This document shows positions 7,530 to 17,692 of a stretch of DNA of 64,000 nucleotides, piece by piece (the first letter of the stretch is position 1; each line of letters begins with the position of its first letter). The stretch is taken from the NCBI GenBank assembly GCA_018242605.1, contig JAFEBP010000003.1, positions 1 through 64,000 on the forward strand, in the 5' to 3' direction. The notes beneath the pieces are model-generated. The model was given only the letters and a program-made list of their open reading frames with translations. It was not told the DNA's origin and did no database searches. The position numbers and the translations under genes were made by a program. This DNA comes from Planctomycetota bacterium (lineage in GTDB: Bacteria > Planctomycetota > Phycisphaerae > Phycisphaerales > UBA1924).

Positions 7530-8879
7530 TCACTTCTGCGGCTTGAGGAGCCGCTCCAGGTAATGGATGTCGACCCCGCCCCGGCGGAAGTCGGTATTCT
7601 CGATGAGCCGCTGGTGCAGCGAGATCGTCGTGTGGATCGGTCCCACCTTGAACTCACGCAGCGCGCGGGCCATCCGGTCCAGTGCCTCATCGCGGGTGTC
7701 GGCGTGAACGATCAGCTTGCCGATCATGCTGTCATAGTTGGGCGGGACGACGTACCCGGGGACGACGTGCGAATCCAGCCGCACGCCCGGACCGCCGGGA
7801 ACCTGCCACGTCTCGATCTTGCCCGCGCTGGGGCGGAAGCCCTTGTCGGGGTCCTCCGCGTTGATGCGGCACTCGATCGCGTGACCCCGGACCTGTACGT
7901 CGGACTGCTTGACCCCGATCCTCTCTCCCGCCGCGATGCGGATGGAAGCCTTGACAATGTCGATGCCCGTGATCAACTCGGTGACCGGGTGCTCAACCTG
8001 CACGCGGGTGTTGACCTCGAGCATGTAGAAGTCGCCGCGACCGTCCATGAGGAACTCGCACGTGGCCGCGCCGTGGTACTTGGCGGCGCGGATCATCTTG
8101 GCGGCGGACTCGCAGACCTTGCGGAGCTTGTCGCGGTCGATGTGCGGCCCCGGCGCCTCCTCGATGACTTTCTGGTGGCGGCGCTGCATGGAGCAGTCGC
8201 GCTCCCAGAGATAGATGGCGTCGCCGTGCTTGTCGCCGAGCATCTGGATCTCGACGTGGCGGGCGTGCTCCAGGTACTTCTCGATGAAGACAGCGCCGTT
8301 GCCGAAGGCGGCCTGGGCCTCCTGGCTGGCGACGCGGAGTTGGTTGCGGAGGGTGGCCTCGTTGTGGCAAACCTTCATGCCGCGGCCGCCGCCACCGGCG
8401 GAAGCCTTGATGATGACCGGGTAGCCGATGTCTCGGGCGATGCGGACCGCCTCTTCTTCGTCCTCGATGGCGTCCTCGGAGCCGGGGAAGACCGGGACGC
8501 CCGCGGCGCGGGCGGTCTTCTTGCACTCGACCTTGTCGCCGAGCATCTGCATCGCCTCGGGCGTCGGGCCGATGAACTCGATCTTGCAGTCGCGGCACGC
8601 GGCGGAGAAGTCCGGGCGCTCGGAGAGGAAGCCGTAGCCGGGGTGGATAGCGTCCACGTCGGTGACTTCCGCCGCGGCGATGAGGCGGGCGATGTTGAGA
8701 TAGGACTCTTTGGCGGGACCGGGGCCGATGCAGATGGCGCGATCGGCGAGCTTGAGGTACGGGGCATCCTTGTCGGCGGTGGAGTACACGCAGACGGTTT
8801 CGACGCCCAGCTCCTGGCAGGCGCGGATGATGCGGAGGGCGATCTCGCCCCGGTTAGCGATCAGAACTCTCTTGAACAT
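7530..8879 (-). CDS. accC: Acetyl-CoA carboxylase, biotin carboxylase subunit
   Basis: A 449-residue protein of canonical length. It contains the N-terminal Rossmann entry (FKRVLIANRGEIALRIIRAC), the glycine-rich ATP-grasp loop IKASAGGGGRGM and the catalytic block LEVNTRVQVEHPVTE. The enzyme carboxylates biotin on BCCP using ATP and bicarbonate, the first half of malonyl-CoA formation in the cytoplasm. It lies 30 bp downstream of accB in the usual accB-accC order. The accA and accD genes are not in the window. Confidence 0.97.
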   Translation of the reverse strand: MFKRVLIANRGEIALRIIRACQELGVETVCVYSTADKDAPYLKLADRAICIGPGPAKESYLNIARLIAAAEVTDVDAIHPGYGFLSERPDFSAACRDCKIEFIGPTPEAMQMLGDKVECKKTARAAGVPVFPGSEDAIEDEEEAVRIARDIGYPVIIKASAGGGGRGMKVCHNEATLRNQLRVASQEAQAAFGNGAVFIEKYLEHARHVEIQMLGDKHGDAIYLWERDCSMQRRHQKVIEEAPGPHIDRDKLRKVCESAAKMIRAAKYHGAATCEFLMDGRGDFYMLEVNTRVQVEHPVTELITGIDIVKASIRIAAGERIGVKQSDVQVRGHAIECRINAEDPDKGFRPSAGKIETWQVPGGPGVRLDSHVVPGYVVPPNYDSMIGKLIVHADTRDEALDRMARALREFKVGPIHTTISLHQRLIENTDFRRGGVDIHYLERLLKPQK

Positions 8880-8909
8880 CCGAGGACTCGTTTGCCGGTA
8901 AAGGTGGAA

Positions 8910-9359
8910 TCAGGCGTTACGCAGCGCGAAGAGCTTCTGACCGAACTCGACGGATTGACCGTTCTTGGCCAGCACCGACTCGACGACGCCGGACTTCTCC
9001 GCCTTGATCTCGTTGAAGACCTTCATGGCCTCGATGATGCAGACCACGGTGTCGGGCGTGACGGACTGGCCGACCTTCACGAACGGGGCCGCGTCGGGGT
9101 TGGGGGCGGAGTAGAACGTACCCACCATGGGCGACTCGATCGCCGGACCGGCGACCGGGGCCGGGGCGGCGGGGGCGGCGGGAGCCGCGGGGACCGCCGG
9201 CGCGACGGGGGCCTGGGCCGGCGCGGCGTACTGCACGGGCGCGGGGGCACCGCCGCGTTTGATGACGATGCTCTCTTTGTCGCCCCGGAGTTCGACCTCG
9301 GTGAGGTCGTTGGCTTTCATCAGTGCGACAAGGTCTTTGAGTTTGGCGATTTCCATCAT
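8910..9359 (-). CDS. accB: Acetyl-CoA carboxylase biotin carboxyl carrier protein
   Basis: A 149-residue BCCP starting at MMEIAKLKDLV. The N-terminal helical domain is followed by an Ala/Pro-rich linker (about residues 50-75) and a biotinyl domain with IEAMKVFNEI, where the Lys of AMK is the biotinylation site. The commonest motif is EAMKLMNEI; the VF variant is conservative. The start at 9359 is preceded by GGGAG with a 10-nt spacer. The frame extends upstream to 9437, but that part has no BCCP similarity. It is the first gene of the accB-accC-DUF2959 unit. Confidence 0.95.
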   Translation of the reverse strand: MMEIAKLKDLVALMKANDLTEVELRGDKESIVIKRGGAPAPVQYAAPAQAPVAPAVPAAPAAPAAPAPVAGPAIESPMVGTFYSAPNPDAAPFVKVGQSVTPDTVVCIIEAMKVFNEIKAEKSGVVESVLAKNGQSVEFGQKLFALRNA

Positions 9360-9589
9360 GAGGTACGAACTCCCACTGGCTCGGCACCGGACGAAACCCT
9401 GCCGAGTTTGATCAGGTTTGAGGGGGACACTAGGCACGCCGAGGGCGGGGTGTGAGGGACCGGCGGCGGGAAGTGCCCAGCGGCCGGGGACGAGTGCAGT
9501 AGAATGGTCCCGGGGACGGTTCGACCGCCAAAGCGCTCTAAAGAAGGATAAGGATTCAGGGGCCCGAGTGCGGGGCTGGGGAGCATGGC

Positions 9590-10129
9590 ATGACCGACGC
9601 GATGGACACGGCGGGATTGGAAGTTCGCACGCTCAAGCCCGCGGATGCGGCGGAGTACGCGGCGTGGCGGCGGGCGATGTTGATCGATTCACCCCGGGCG
9701 TACACCGCCGATCCGTCGACGGATCTGGGGTGCGATCAGCAGGGAGTGGCCGCAAGCCTGGTGAAGGAGGGGTACGCGTTGGTGGGCGCCTTCATCGGAG
9801 GGCGGCTGATCGGCTCCGCAGGGGTGCTGCGAGAGACGAGGGCGAAACTGTCGCACCGGGTGCTCATCTGGGGAGTCGGCGTCGACCCAATGTGGCGGGG
9901 GCGCGGGGTGGGTCGTCGGGTGACGGAGGAGGCCGTCCGCGTGGCGCGGTCGTGGCCGGGGGTGCGGGTCGTTCACCTGAGCGTGACGGAGACGCAGACG
10001 GCAGCGCGGGCGATGTACGAGCGGTTGGGATTCGTGGCGTGGGGGACCGAACCGTGCAAGATGATCGTGGACGGCGAAGAACTGAGCGACGTTTACATGA
10101 TGATGCGCGTGGACCGGCGAGGTGATTGA
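9590..10129 (+). CDS. GNAT-family N-acetyltransferase
   Basis: A 179-residue single-domain protein. Motif A of the GNAT fold is clear: IWGVGVDPMWRGRGVGRRVT, with the R-G-x-G-V-G acetyl-CoA pyrophosphate loop. It is followed by the C-terminal ARAMYERLGFVAWGTEP motif B. The acyl acceptor cannot be read from the sequence; small-molecule amine or ribosomal-protein N-terminal acetylation are both possible. GGGGAG precedes the ATG with a 6-nt gap. The gene is transcribed divergently from accB and lies just upstream of the kinase operon, whose promoter starts within its last codons. Confidence 0.9.
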   Translation: MTDAMDTAGLEVRTLKPADAAEYAAWRRAMLIDSPRAYTADPSTDLGCDQQGVAASLVKEGYALVGAFIGGRLIGSAGVLRETRAKLSHRVLIWGVGVDPMWRGRGVGRRVTEEAVRVARSWPGVRVVHLSVTETQTAARAMYERLGFVAWGTEPCKMIVDGEELSDVYMMMRVDRRGD

Positions 10130-10155
10130 ACCGGTGATCGCGCGGGGTGTATAGT
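10126..10155 (+). promoter_or_regulatory. Predicted sigma70-type promoter of the kinase operon
   Basis: TTGAAC (10126-10131) and TATAGT (10150-10155) are separated by 18 bp and lie 65 bp before the kinase ATG. The -35 box overlaps the last codon and stop of the acetyltransferase gene. Confidence 0.5.
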
Positions 10156-10220
10156 GATCTGCGCGGGCGGGGCGAATGGCGTAGCATCGGTGTCGGGCGA
10201 TTCGCGGCCACGGGTCCCGC

Positions 10221-13200
10221 ATGGAACACAAGCCAACAGAACACGGCGCGGGGCGGAGGGCGGCCAAGTACATCGGCGCATCGTGCGCGTACCTCGCGTC
10301 GCTCGTTGCCGTGCGGTTCGCGCTGAACGCCGCTGAAGTGAACTCTGATACGGTGCTGTGGGACCCGACGGCGGGGATGGCGTTCGCGATGCTGCTGGTG
10401 GCGGGGGTTCGGTATGCGCCGGCCGTATTCGCCGGCGCGATGGCGACGCTGATCATTCATTACTACCCGATCAGCCATCACGGTCCGGGTCTCTGGAGCT
10501 ACGTGACGGCTGGAGTCCAGACCGCGGCGTATTCGGCCGGCGCGTGGCTGCTGACCAAAGCGCCGAGATTCGACCGTCGGCTGTCGGCGCAGCGCGACGT
10601 TCTTTATTACGCGGCGATCGGGCTGATCACGCCGGTGGCTCCGGCGGTCTTCAATGCCCAGCGTCACTTTGAGCCCGCGCGGTTCGCATCGGCCTCGCTG
10701 CACTTCTGGGTGACGGACGCGATCGGCATCCTGACAGTGGGCCCTCTGCTGCTGCTGGCCTGGTGCCGGTGGCGCGAGGGCGTGCCGCGGGAAGAGCGCC
10801 GGATGGTGCGCGACACCGGGGCGTGGACGTGGTTGGAGTGGGCGGCGCAACTGGCGTTGCTTGTGGCGGGCGTGTGGGCGACGTTCGTGCTGGATCAATC
10901 GAGCGGGACGCACGCGCGGTACCTTGTGCTGCCGCCGGTGGTGTGGATGCTGATGCGGCGGGGCACGTGGGGAGCGGTGGTAGCCTCGTCGTTCGTGGGC
11001 GTGCTCTCCATGGTGGCCACGCGGCTCGTGAAGTCCGACGACGCCGAAGTGCTCGACACGCAGGCGTTCATGCTCGTGGTCTCCATCAGCACGCTATTCC
11101 TGGGGGCGCTCTCGAGCGGACGCAGGCGCGTCGAGCACGAACTGGCCGAGAGCGAAAAGCGCTACCGGGTGCTCTTCGAGAACAGCCCGCACCCGCTGCT
11201 CGTGTACGACCGCAACACGCTGAAGTTCCTGGACGTGAACCGCGCGGCGGAGCAGGTGTACGGCTACACGCGTGATGAGTTCCTGGCGATGACGCTGGCT
11301 GATGTGCGCCCCGCCGACGAGAAGCCGATCGCGATGGGGCCGGCATCGGTGACCCCTCCGACGATGCAGCGCTCGGGGGTCTGGCGGCACCGTCGCAAGG
11401 ACGGTTCCCTGATCGAGGTCGACATCGCCACCAGCCCGATGAAGCCGCTGGGGCCCACCGCGCGGCTGGTGCTGGCGCGCGACGTCACCGAAACGCGCAA
11501 GGCCGAGCGGGCGCGGATGGAGGCCGAGTCGGCCCTTCGGGTGGCTCTGCAACGGCTGGTGAGCCACGTGGAGAACTCGCCCCTGGCGGTGATCGAGTGG
11601 GACCGGGATTTCAAGGTGTGCCGCTGGTCGGGAGGGGCAGAGCGGATTTTCGGCTGGAGTGCGTCGGAACTGATGGGGCGCAACCCGCTGGAATGGAAGT
11701 TCGTGTACGAGGAAGACCTGCCGGGTGTGGAGCGGGTGATGCTGGGGCTCTCCAGTGGCACGCAGCCCCGCAACTCGTCGATCAACCGCAACTACACCAA
11801 GGCCGGCGGCGTGCGGTACTGCGAGTGGTACAACTCGGTGCTGATGGACGATTCCGGGCTGCCGGTGAGTGTGCTCTCGCTGGTGTCGGACGTGACAGAG
11901 CGCGTGGAGGCCCAGCGGGCCCTGCGCTCCAACGAGGAACGGTTCGAGCTGGTTGTCCGTGGTTCCAACGACGGGGTGTGGGACTGGGACATCGCCCACG
12001 AGTCGCTGTACTGGTCGCCGCGGTTCCACCAGTTGATGGGAGATGCGGGCCTGCGGCTCACGCCGACGTTCGACGAATGGGCGCGGCGGGTCCACCCGGC
12101 GGACTGGCCCGAGGTGATGGCACGGCTGCGTGCCCACCTGGAGACGCGCTCTGTGTACGACGTGGAGTACAGGTTCCTGCACTCCAGCGGTGGATGGCGG
12201 TGGCACCGGGCCAGCGGGCAGGCCGTGTGGGACGCCAACGGGAACGCGACCCGCATGGCGGGGTCGGTGTCGGACATCACGGACCGCCGTCGCGCGCAGG
12301 AGCAACTCGAGGAGACGGCGGAGAAATACCAGACGCTTGTGGAGACCACCGGCACGGGCTACGCCGTGTCCGACGAGCACGGTCGCATCATCGACGCGAA
12401 CGCGGAGTATGTTCGCTTCACGGGCCACTCCACGCTGGAGGAGATCCTGGGTCGACGCGTTCTGGAGTGGACAGCGCCGGCAGACGCCGAGCGGAACGAG
12501 GCCTCGTTCGAGACGCTGCGCAAAACCGGGTACATCCGTGGGCTGGAGGTTGACTACCAGGACCACACCGGGCGAACGACGCCGGTGGAAGTCAACGCAT
12601 CGCTCGTCTCTTCCGCCGCGGGCGCGAGGGTGCTCGCGCTGGTCCGGGACATCACCTACCGGCGGCGGGCCGAGGCCGTGCTGCAGGAATGGAAATCACG
12701 GTACGAAGCGGCGGCCGCGGCGAGCCGGCAGCTGGTCTACGAGCTCGTGCACGACACCGGAGAAATCCTGTGGGGCGGGCCATGCGAGCCGCTGTTCGGG
12801 TGCTCCGATGCGCAGCTCTCCGACCTGGAGCGGTGGGTGGAACGGGTGCACCCCGACGACCGCGCGGCGTACGAGGAGTCCAAGAAACGCCTGAGCGCGG
12901 AACGGGGCACGTTTCACCTGGAGTACCGGGTGCGCCGCCAGGACAACACGTACGTGCACGTGGAAGACACCGCCAGGTTCTTCACCGACGCCCTGGGGCG
13001 TGCGACTCGGATGGTGGGGTTCGTGGCCGACATCACCGAGCGCGTCAAAGACCGCGAAGAGCTGGACCATCGCGCCCGCGAGCTGGCGCGGTCCAACGCG
13101 GAGTTGGAGCGGTTCGCGTACGTGGCGAGCCACGATCTGCAGGAGCCGCTGCGGATGGTAACATCGTTCACTCAACTGCTCGGCGACCGGTACCGCGGGA

Positions 13201-13802
13201 AGCTGGACGCGGACGCGGATGAGTTCATCGGTTACGCCGTGGAGGGCGCCACGCGGATGAGACGGCTCATCGACGATCTGTTGACCTACTCGAGGGTCGG
13301 CAGCACGCCCAGGAGGCTCGCGCGGGTGAGCGTCAAGGACGCCGTGTCCCGGGCCCTGGCGAACCTCCGCACGAGCATCGCCGAGAGCGGGGCCGCGATC
13401 GAGGTGGGTGAGCTCCCGGTGGTGACGGCGGACGAGCTGCAGTTGACGTTGGTGTTCCAGAACCTGCTGGGCAACGCGATCAAGTTCCGGCGAGAGGGCG
13501 CGGCCCCCGTCGTCCGGGTGTGGAGCGAGCAAGAGCCGGGCCGATGGCGCGTGTTTGTGCGCGACAACGGGATCGGGATCGAGGCAAAACACCGGGATCG
13601 GGTGTTCACGATGTTCCAGCGGCTGAATCCGCGGAGCCGGTACGCGGGAAACGGCATCGGGCTTACCATTTGCAAGAAGATCGTTGAAGATATGGGCGGC
13701 GCGATCATGGTGGATGCCGCGCCGGACTGCGGCTGCGTATTCTCGTTCACGATCCCAGAGCGAGTCCGGGCCCGACCGGACGAGCAGGAGGTCAGCCCAT
13801 GA
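10221..13802 (+). CDS. MASE1 membrane sensor histidine kinase with about five PAS domains
   Basis: A 1193-residue kinase. Residues ~15-300 are a polytopic membrane region with the MASE1 signature ([21 protein letters not shown]). Five PAS-like domains follow, beginning near residues 310, 443, 567, 696 and 820; several end in the PAS C-cap form D-I-T-x-R. The HisKA domain has [14 protein letters not shown] with H971 as phospho-acceptor, and the ATPase has [17 protein letters not shown] and [14 protein letters not shown]. The H-box is the type seen in phytochrome-like kinases, which often signal to small receivers like the one encoded next. No ribosome binding site is obvious. The stop overlaps the next start as ATGA. 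The signal is unknown. Confidence 0.92.
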   Translation: MEHKPTEHGAGRRAAKYIGASCAYLASLVAVRFALNAAEVNSDTVLWDPTAGMAFAMLLVAGVRYAPAVFAGAMATLIIHYYPISHHGPGLWSYVTAGVQTAAYSAGAWLLTKAPRFDRRLSAQRDVLYYAAIGLITPVAPAVFNAQRHFEPARFASASLHFWVTDAIGILTVGPLLLLAWCRWREGVPREERRMVRDTGAWTWLEWAAQLALLVAGVWATFVLDQSSGTHARYLVLPPVVWMLMRRGTWGAVVASSFVGVLSMVATRLVKSDDAEVLDTQAFMLVVSISTLFLGALSSGRRRVEHELAESEKRYRVLFENSPHPLLVYDRNTLKFLDVNRAAEQVYGYTRDEFLAMTLADVRPADEKPIAMGPASVTPPTMQRSGVWRHRRKDGSLIEVDIATSPMKPLGPTARLVLARDVTETRKAERARMEAESALRVALQRLVSHVENSPLAVIEWDRDFKVCRWSGGAERIFGWSASELMGRNPLEWKFVYEEDLPGVERVMLGLSSGTQPRNSSINRNYTKAGGVRYCEWYNSVLMDDSGLPVSVLSLVSDVTERVEAQRALRSNEERFELVVRGSNDGVWDWDIAHESLYWSPRFHQLMGDAGLRLTPTFDEWARRVHPADWPEVMARLRAHLETRSVYDVEYRFLHSSGGWRWHRASGQAVWDANGNATRMAGSVSDITDRRRAQEQLEETAEKYQTLVETTGTGYAVSDEHGRIIDANAEYVRFTGHSTLEEILGRRVLEWTAPADAERNEASFETLRKTGYIRGLEVDYQDHTGRTTPVEVNASLVSSAAGARVLALVRDITYRRRAEAVLQEWKSRYEAAAAASRQLVYELVHDTGEILWGGPCEPLFGCSDAQLSDLERWVERVHPDDRAAYEESKKRLSAERGTFHLEYRVRRQDNTYVHVEDTARFFTDALGRATRMVGFVADITERVKDREELDHRARELARSNAELERFAYVASHDLQEPLRMVTSFTQLLGDRYRGKLDADADEFIGYAVEGATRMRRLIDDLLTYSRVGSTPRRLARVSVKDAVSRALANLRTSIAESGAAIEVGELPVVTADELQLTLVFQNLLGNAIKFRREGAAPVVRVWSEQEPGRWRVFVRDNGIGIEAKHRDRVFTMFQRLNPRSRYAGNGIGLTICKKIVEDMGGAIMVDAAPDCGCVFSFTIPERVRARPDEQEVSP

Positions 13803-14266
13803 CGGTTCCGCGACCAGACATCCCCGAGGCCAGGCGCACGATGGAAATCCTCCTCATCGAGGACAACCCCGCGGATGTTCGCCTGACGCAAGAGGTGTTC
13901 GGACGGGGCAACCTGCGGTGCCGGATCAGTGTGACCGAGGACGGCGAGGCGGCCCTGGAGTTCCTGCGGCGCAGCGGGCGGTATGCAGCGGCGCCCCGCC
14001 CCGACCTGATCCTCCTGGACCTCAACCTTCCGAGGAAGGACGGCCTGGAGGTTCTGACCGAGATCAAGTCCGACGCGGAGTTGCGCAGCACGCCGGTGGT
14101 GGTGCTGACCTCGTCCGCGGCCGAGACGGACGTTGCATCGTGCTACGACCTGCACGCGAACTGCTACGTGGTAAAGCCCGGGGATTACACCGACTTTGTC
14201 GCCGCGATCCGTGAGATCGAGGCGTTCTGGTTGCAGTTGGCCCGATTGCCGCGAGCGGCGGCCTGA
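13799..14266 (+). CDS. Single-domain response regulator (Rcp1-like)
   Basis: A 155-residue protein made of one receiver domain: acidic pair in IEDNPADV near residues 21-22, phospho-acceptor D74 in [13 protein letters not shown], the T/S switch in VVVLTSS and the conserved Lys in CYVVKP. The loop after the acceptor and the 60-residue span with [15 protein letters not shown] are characteristic of Rcp1, the partner of cyanobacterial phytochrome kinases. It has no output domain, so it should act by phosphotransfer or protein binding. AGGAGG lies 7 nt before its ATG, and it overlaps the upstream kinase by 4 nt, pointing to coupled synthesis of a cognate pair. Confidence 0.93.
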   Translation: MTVPRPDIPEARRTMEILLIEDNPADVRLTQEVFGRGNLRCRISVTEDGEAALEFLRRSGRYAAAPRPDLILLDLNLPRKDGLEVLTEIKSDAELRSTPVVVLTSSAAETDVASCYDLHANCYVVKPGDYTDFVAAIREIEAFWLQLARLPRAAA

Positions 14267-14290
14267 ACACTCCGTTGGTCAAACGCCCAG

Positions 14291-17011
14291 ATGCAAGACA
14301 GCGAACTCTCCATCCTTCAGATCGAGGACAACCCCGCGGACGCGCGGTTGATCGAGTTCTATCTGAAGCGGCCCGGTGGCGGCGGCCCGCGGCTCAGGAC
14401 GGCGCAGACCCTGGCGGAAGCGCAGCGGACGATCGCCGAGGCGGTCGCCTCGGGGCGCATGTTCGACTTGATCCTGCTGGACATGGGCCTGCCGGACGTA
14501 GCGCCGGAGGACGCGGTGCTCGCGGTGCAGGGGATGGCGCCCAAGACGCCCATCGTGGTGCTGAGCGGTCAGTCGGACGAGTCGGTGGCGCTGCGGGCGG
14601 TGCGGGAGGGCGCGCAGGATTACCTGGTGAAGGGGCGGATCGACGCGGAACTGCTGTCCCGATCGATCCGCTACGCCGTGGAGCGCAAGCGTTCCGCCGA
14701 GGCGCTGCGCGAGAGCGAGGACCGCTTCCAGAGCTTCATGAACAACAGCCCCGCCGTGGCCTACATGAAGGACGAGCAGGGGCGGTACGTCTGGGTCAAC
14801 GCGCTGTTCGAGCGGGTGCTGGGGCTGACGCCCCAGACCTGGCACGGCAAGACGGACTTTGACCTGTGGCCCCACGACGTGGCGACCCGCCTGCGCGAGA
14901 ACGACGCCATGGCCCTCTCGGGCGGCCGCGCGGTGGAAGTCTCCGAGAGCGTGCCGGGCATGGACGGCCAGCAGGAGTGGCTCACGCTCAAGTTCCCGTT
15001 CGAGAACGCCGCGGGCCGGCGGTTCCTCGCGGCGATGTCTGTGGACGTCACCCAGCGCGTGCGTGCCGAAGAGGCGCTGCGTGAAGCCGAATCGGCGCGG
15101 CTGCGGGCCGTGCACCTGCAGAGCGAAACCCTCAACGCCCTCCCGGCGCAGGTGGCGCTGATCGACGAGCAGGGCGAGATCCTGGTGGTGAACGGGTCGT
15201 GGGTGCGGTTCGGGAAGGACCGCAACCGACGGACCACCGGCGTGGGTCGCAACTACCTGGAGATCAGCGACGCCTCCGAGTGCGCCGACGGGCTGGCGGT
15301 GGCCAACGGCATCCGGGCGGTGCTGGCCGGTCGCATCCCCTCGTTCGAACACGAGTATCCCTGCGAGCACAACGATCAGAGCCTGTGGTTCCGCGTGCAC
15401 GTGAGCCCGATCGAGAGCATGGGCAAGCGGGGCGCCGTCGTGATGCACCTGGACATCACGGACCGCAAGGCCGCGGAAGAGAGCCTTCGCCGCAGCGAGG
15501 ACCGGTACCGGATCATCGTGGAGACGGCCCAGGAGGGCATCTGGCTGGTGGACGAGCGCTGGCGGACCACGCTGGTCAACACGCGCATGGCCGAGATGCT
15601 CGGTTACACGGTCGAGGAGATGATGGGCCGGCACCTGCTGGACTTCATCCCCGAATCCGAGCGGCAACCGGCGATCGAGAGCATGCGTCGGCGCGAGTCG
15701 GGGATCAGCGAGTATCACGAGTTCAAGTTCCAGCGCAAGAACGGCGGGGAGATCTGGACGTCGATCTCCACGTGCCCGATCCACGATCAGGCCAGCGGGT
15801 TCACCGGCGCGCTGGCGATGATCACCGACATCACCGAGCGTCGCCGCGCGGAGCAGGCCCTGAAGGAAGCCGACGAGCAACTGCGGCAATCCCAGAAGAT
15901 GGAGGCCGTCGGCCTGCTCGCCAGCGGCGTGGCCCACGATTTCAACAACCTGCTCACGGCGATCCGCGGGTACGCCAGCCTGGCCCGCTCCACGCTGTAC
16001 GAAGACCACCCCGCGCTCGAGTCGCTCGACCAGGTGGAAGAGGCGTCCCGGCAGGCCACCGGCGTGGCCGGGGCCCTCCTGACCTTCGCCCGCAAGACGC
16101 GCAGCGAGAAGGTGCCGGTCCGGCTCTCGTCGATCGTGGAGACCGCCGCCAGGCTCTTCCGGCGCACGCTGCCGGCGGGCATCGCCTTCGAGGCTGACAT
16201 TTCCCGGGCCGCGGACCTGTGGGTGGAGGCCGACGAGACCCAACTCCACCAGGTAATCATGAACCTGGCCCTCAACGCGCGTGACGCGATCGAGCGCGTG
16301 GGCAAGATCACGATCATCGCCGAGCCCGCGAAGATCGGGGACAAGCCCGGCGCCGCCCTGATCGTCAAGGACACGGGCATGGGGATGTCCGCCCAGGTGC
16401 AATCCCGGATCTTCGAGCCGTTCTTCACGACCAAGCCGCGCGGGCGCGGCACGGGTCTGGGGCTGTCGGTCCTTCACAGCATCGTCGCCGAGCACGGCGG
16501 CAAGATCACGGTGGATTCCCGCCTTGGCAAGGGCTCGACCTTTACGGTGACGCTCGCCGCGATCCCCGCGCCGGTGGGCCACAGCGACTTCAAGCCCCCG
16601 ATGCTGAACGGTTCGCTGGACGCCGGGCTGGCGGTGGTGGTGCAGAACAGCCCCCTGGTGCGGGGCGTGGTGGCCTCGATGCTCAGCACCCTGGGTTACG
16701 AGTGCGCCCACGCCGGTTCCGCGGGTGAGGCCAGGGCGGTGGCAGCAGCCTCGTCGCGCCCGGTGAGCCTGATCGTCGCCGACGCGACCCTGCCGGACGG
16801 GCCCGCGTCGGACCTGGTTGAATCCCTTCGGAAGCTGGCCCCGAATCTCAAGACAATACTGGTCGCGGATGTAATGCCCCCCGAAGAATCCATGACAGAT
16901 CCGCACGTGGTGTGGCTGAAGAAACCCTTCCGTGTCAACGACCTGCAACTATCTCTGCAGCGGCTCGCCGAACGAGGCGAGCCATCCCCGCAGAGTGAGA
17001 GGAGCACATGA
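14291..17011 (+). CDS. Hybrid sensor histidine kinase (REC-PAS-PAS-PAS-HisKA-ATPase-REC)
   Basis: A 906-residue protein without membrane segments. The N-terminal receiver has D64 in [11 protein letters not shown]. Three PAS domains begin near residues 143, 275 and 400. HisKA has [20 protein letters not shown] with H549, and the ATPase has [29 protein letters not shown]. The C-terminal receiver (from ~residue 780) keeps an Asp in [10 protein letters not shown] and the Lys of LKKPF, but the N-terminal acidic pair that binds Mg is replaced (VVVQNSPLV), so it may not be phosphorylated normally. A cytoplasmic relay with N-terminal input from the upstream pair is likely. It overlaps the next gene by 4 nt. 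Confidence 0.92.
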   Translation: MQDSELSILQIEDNPADARLIEFYLKRPGGGGPRLRTAQTLAEAQRTIAEAVASGRMFDLILLDMGLPDVAPEDAVLAVQGMAPKTPIVVLSGQSDESVALRAVREGAQDYLVKGRIDAELLSRSIRYAVERKRSAEALRESEDRFQSFMNNSPAVAYMKDEQGRYVWVNALFERVLGLTPQTWHGKTDFDLWPHDVATRLRENDAMALSGGRAVEVSESVPGMDGQQEWLTLKFPFENAAGRRFLAAMSVDVTQRVRAEEALREAESARLRAVHLQSETLNALPAQVALIDEQGEILVVNGSWVRFGKDRNRRTTGVGRNYLEISDASECADGLAVANGIRAVLAGRIPSFEHEYPCEHNDQSLWFRVHVSPIESMGKRGAVVMHLDITDRKAAEESLRRSEDRYRIIVETAQEGIWLVDERWRTTLVNTRMAEMLGYTVEEMMGRHLLDFIPESERQPAIESMRRRESGISEYHEFKFQRKNGGEIWTSISTCPIHDQASGFTGALAMITDITERRRAEQALKEADEQLRQSQKMEAVGLLASGVAHDFNNLLTAIRGYASLARSTLYEDHPALESLDQVEEASRQATGVAGALLTFARKTRSEKVPVRLSSIVETAARLFRRTLPAGIAFEADISRAADLWVEADETQLHQVIMNLALNARDAIERVGKITIIAEPAKIGDKPGAALIVKDTGMGMSAQVQSRIFEPFFTTKPRGRGTGLGLSVLHSIVAEHGGKITVDSRLGKGSTFTVTLAAIPAPVGHSDFKPPMLNGSLDAGLAVVVQNSPLVRGVVASMLSTLGYECAHAGSAGEARAVAAASSRPVSLIVADATLPDGPASDLVESLRKLAPNLKTILVADVMPPEESMTDPHVVWLKKPFRVNDLQLSLQRLAERGEPSPQSERST

Positions 17012-17667
17012 ACGGCCCGATTCGAATCATCCTCGCGGACGACCACACGCTGGTGAGGCAGTCGCTCGCCCGCCTGCTCAACGAGACCTCCAACATGAGC
17101 GTGGTGGGAGACATCGGCACCGCCGACGAGGCGGTGGACTCGGCGATCCGCGCCAACCCCGACGTGGTCGTGCTCGACATCGACATGCCGGGCATCGCCG
17201 CGTTCGACGCGGCCCGCACCATCGTCGCCCGCTGCCCGGGGGCCAAGATCATTTTCCTCTCCGCGTTCACGCACGACCGGTACATCGAGGCCGCTCTCAA
17301 CTGCGGGGCCATGGGCTACGTCTGCAAGACCGAGCCGCCCGAGAAGGTCGTCAGGGCGATCCGCTCGGTGGCCAGCGGACAGACTTATTTCTCGCCGGAG
17401 GTGCAGGCCAGGCTCGTGGTGGAGGGCGACGGAGTCCACCTGGCCGGCCAGGAGATCAAGAGCCGCGCCAACCAGCTCACCAACCGCGAGCTGGAGGTCC
17501 TTCGGTACATTGCCCGGGGCCTCTCCAAGAAGGAAATCGCCAAGACCATGCACCTGTCCGTCAAGACGGTGGAGAACCACGCCGCGAGCGTCATGGGCAG
17601 GCTCGACATCCACGACCGCGTCGCCCTCACGCGCTTCGCGATCCGCGAGGGGCTCATCGAGCCGTAA
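17008..17667 (+). CDS. NarL/FixJ-type LuxR response regulator
   Basis: A 219-residue regulator. The receiver has the acidic pair in ILADDHTLV, phospho-acceptor D57 in VVVLDIDMPG and Lys in GYVCKTEPP. The C-terminal LuxR helix-turn-helix runs from LTNRELEVLRYIARGLSKKE through KTVENHAASVMGRLDIHDRV. It is the only DNA-binding protein of the operon and the likely transcriptional output of the two kinases before it; its ATG overlaps the hybrid kinase stop (ATGA), with GAGGAG immediately upstream. The target genes cannot be read. It shares the ending pattern RFAIREGL with the regulator at 48.8 kb, so the two regulators are probably related. Confidence 0.94.
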   Translation: MNGPIRIILADDHTLVRQSLARLLNETSNMSVVGDIGTADEAVDSAIRANPDVVVLDIDMPGIAAFDAARTIVARCPGAKIIFLSAFTHDRYIEAALNCGAMGYVCKTEPPEKVVRAIRSVASGQTYFSPEVQARLVVEGDGVHLAGQEIKSRANQLTNRELEVLRYIARGLSKKEIAKTMHLSVKTVENHAASVMGRLDIHDRVALTRFAIREGLIEP

Positions 17668-17692
17668 GCCGGCCCGATCCGCCAAGCCCCCG

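Noticed and set aside
6660..9455. 931-codon plus-strand frame
   Set aside because: It lies antisense to accC, accB and the DUF2959 gene, which have strong family matches. It is a shadow of GC-biased codon positions.
14279..16948. 889-codon minus-strand frame
   Set aside because: It is antisense to the hybrid histidine kinase and rich in His, Arg and Gly only, as expected for a shadow frame.
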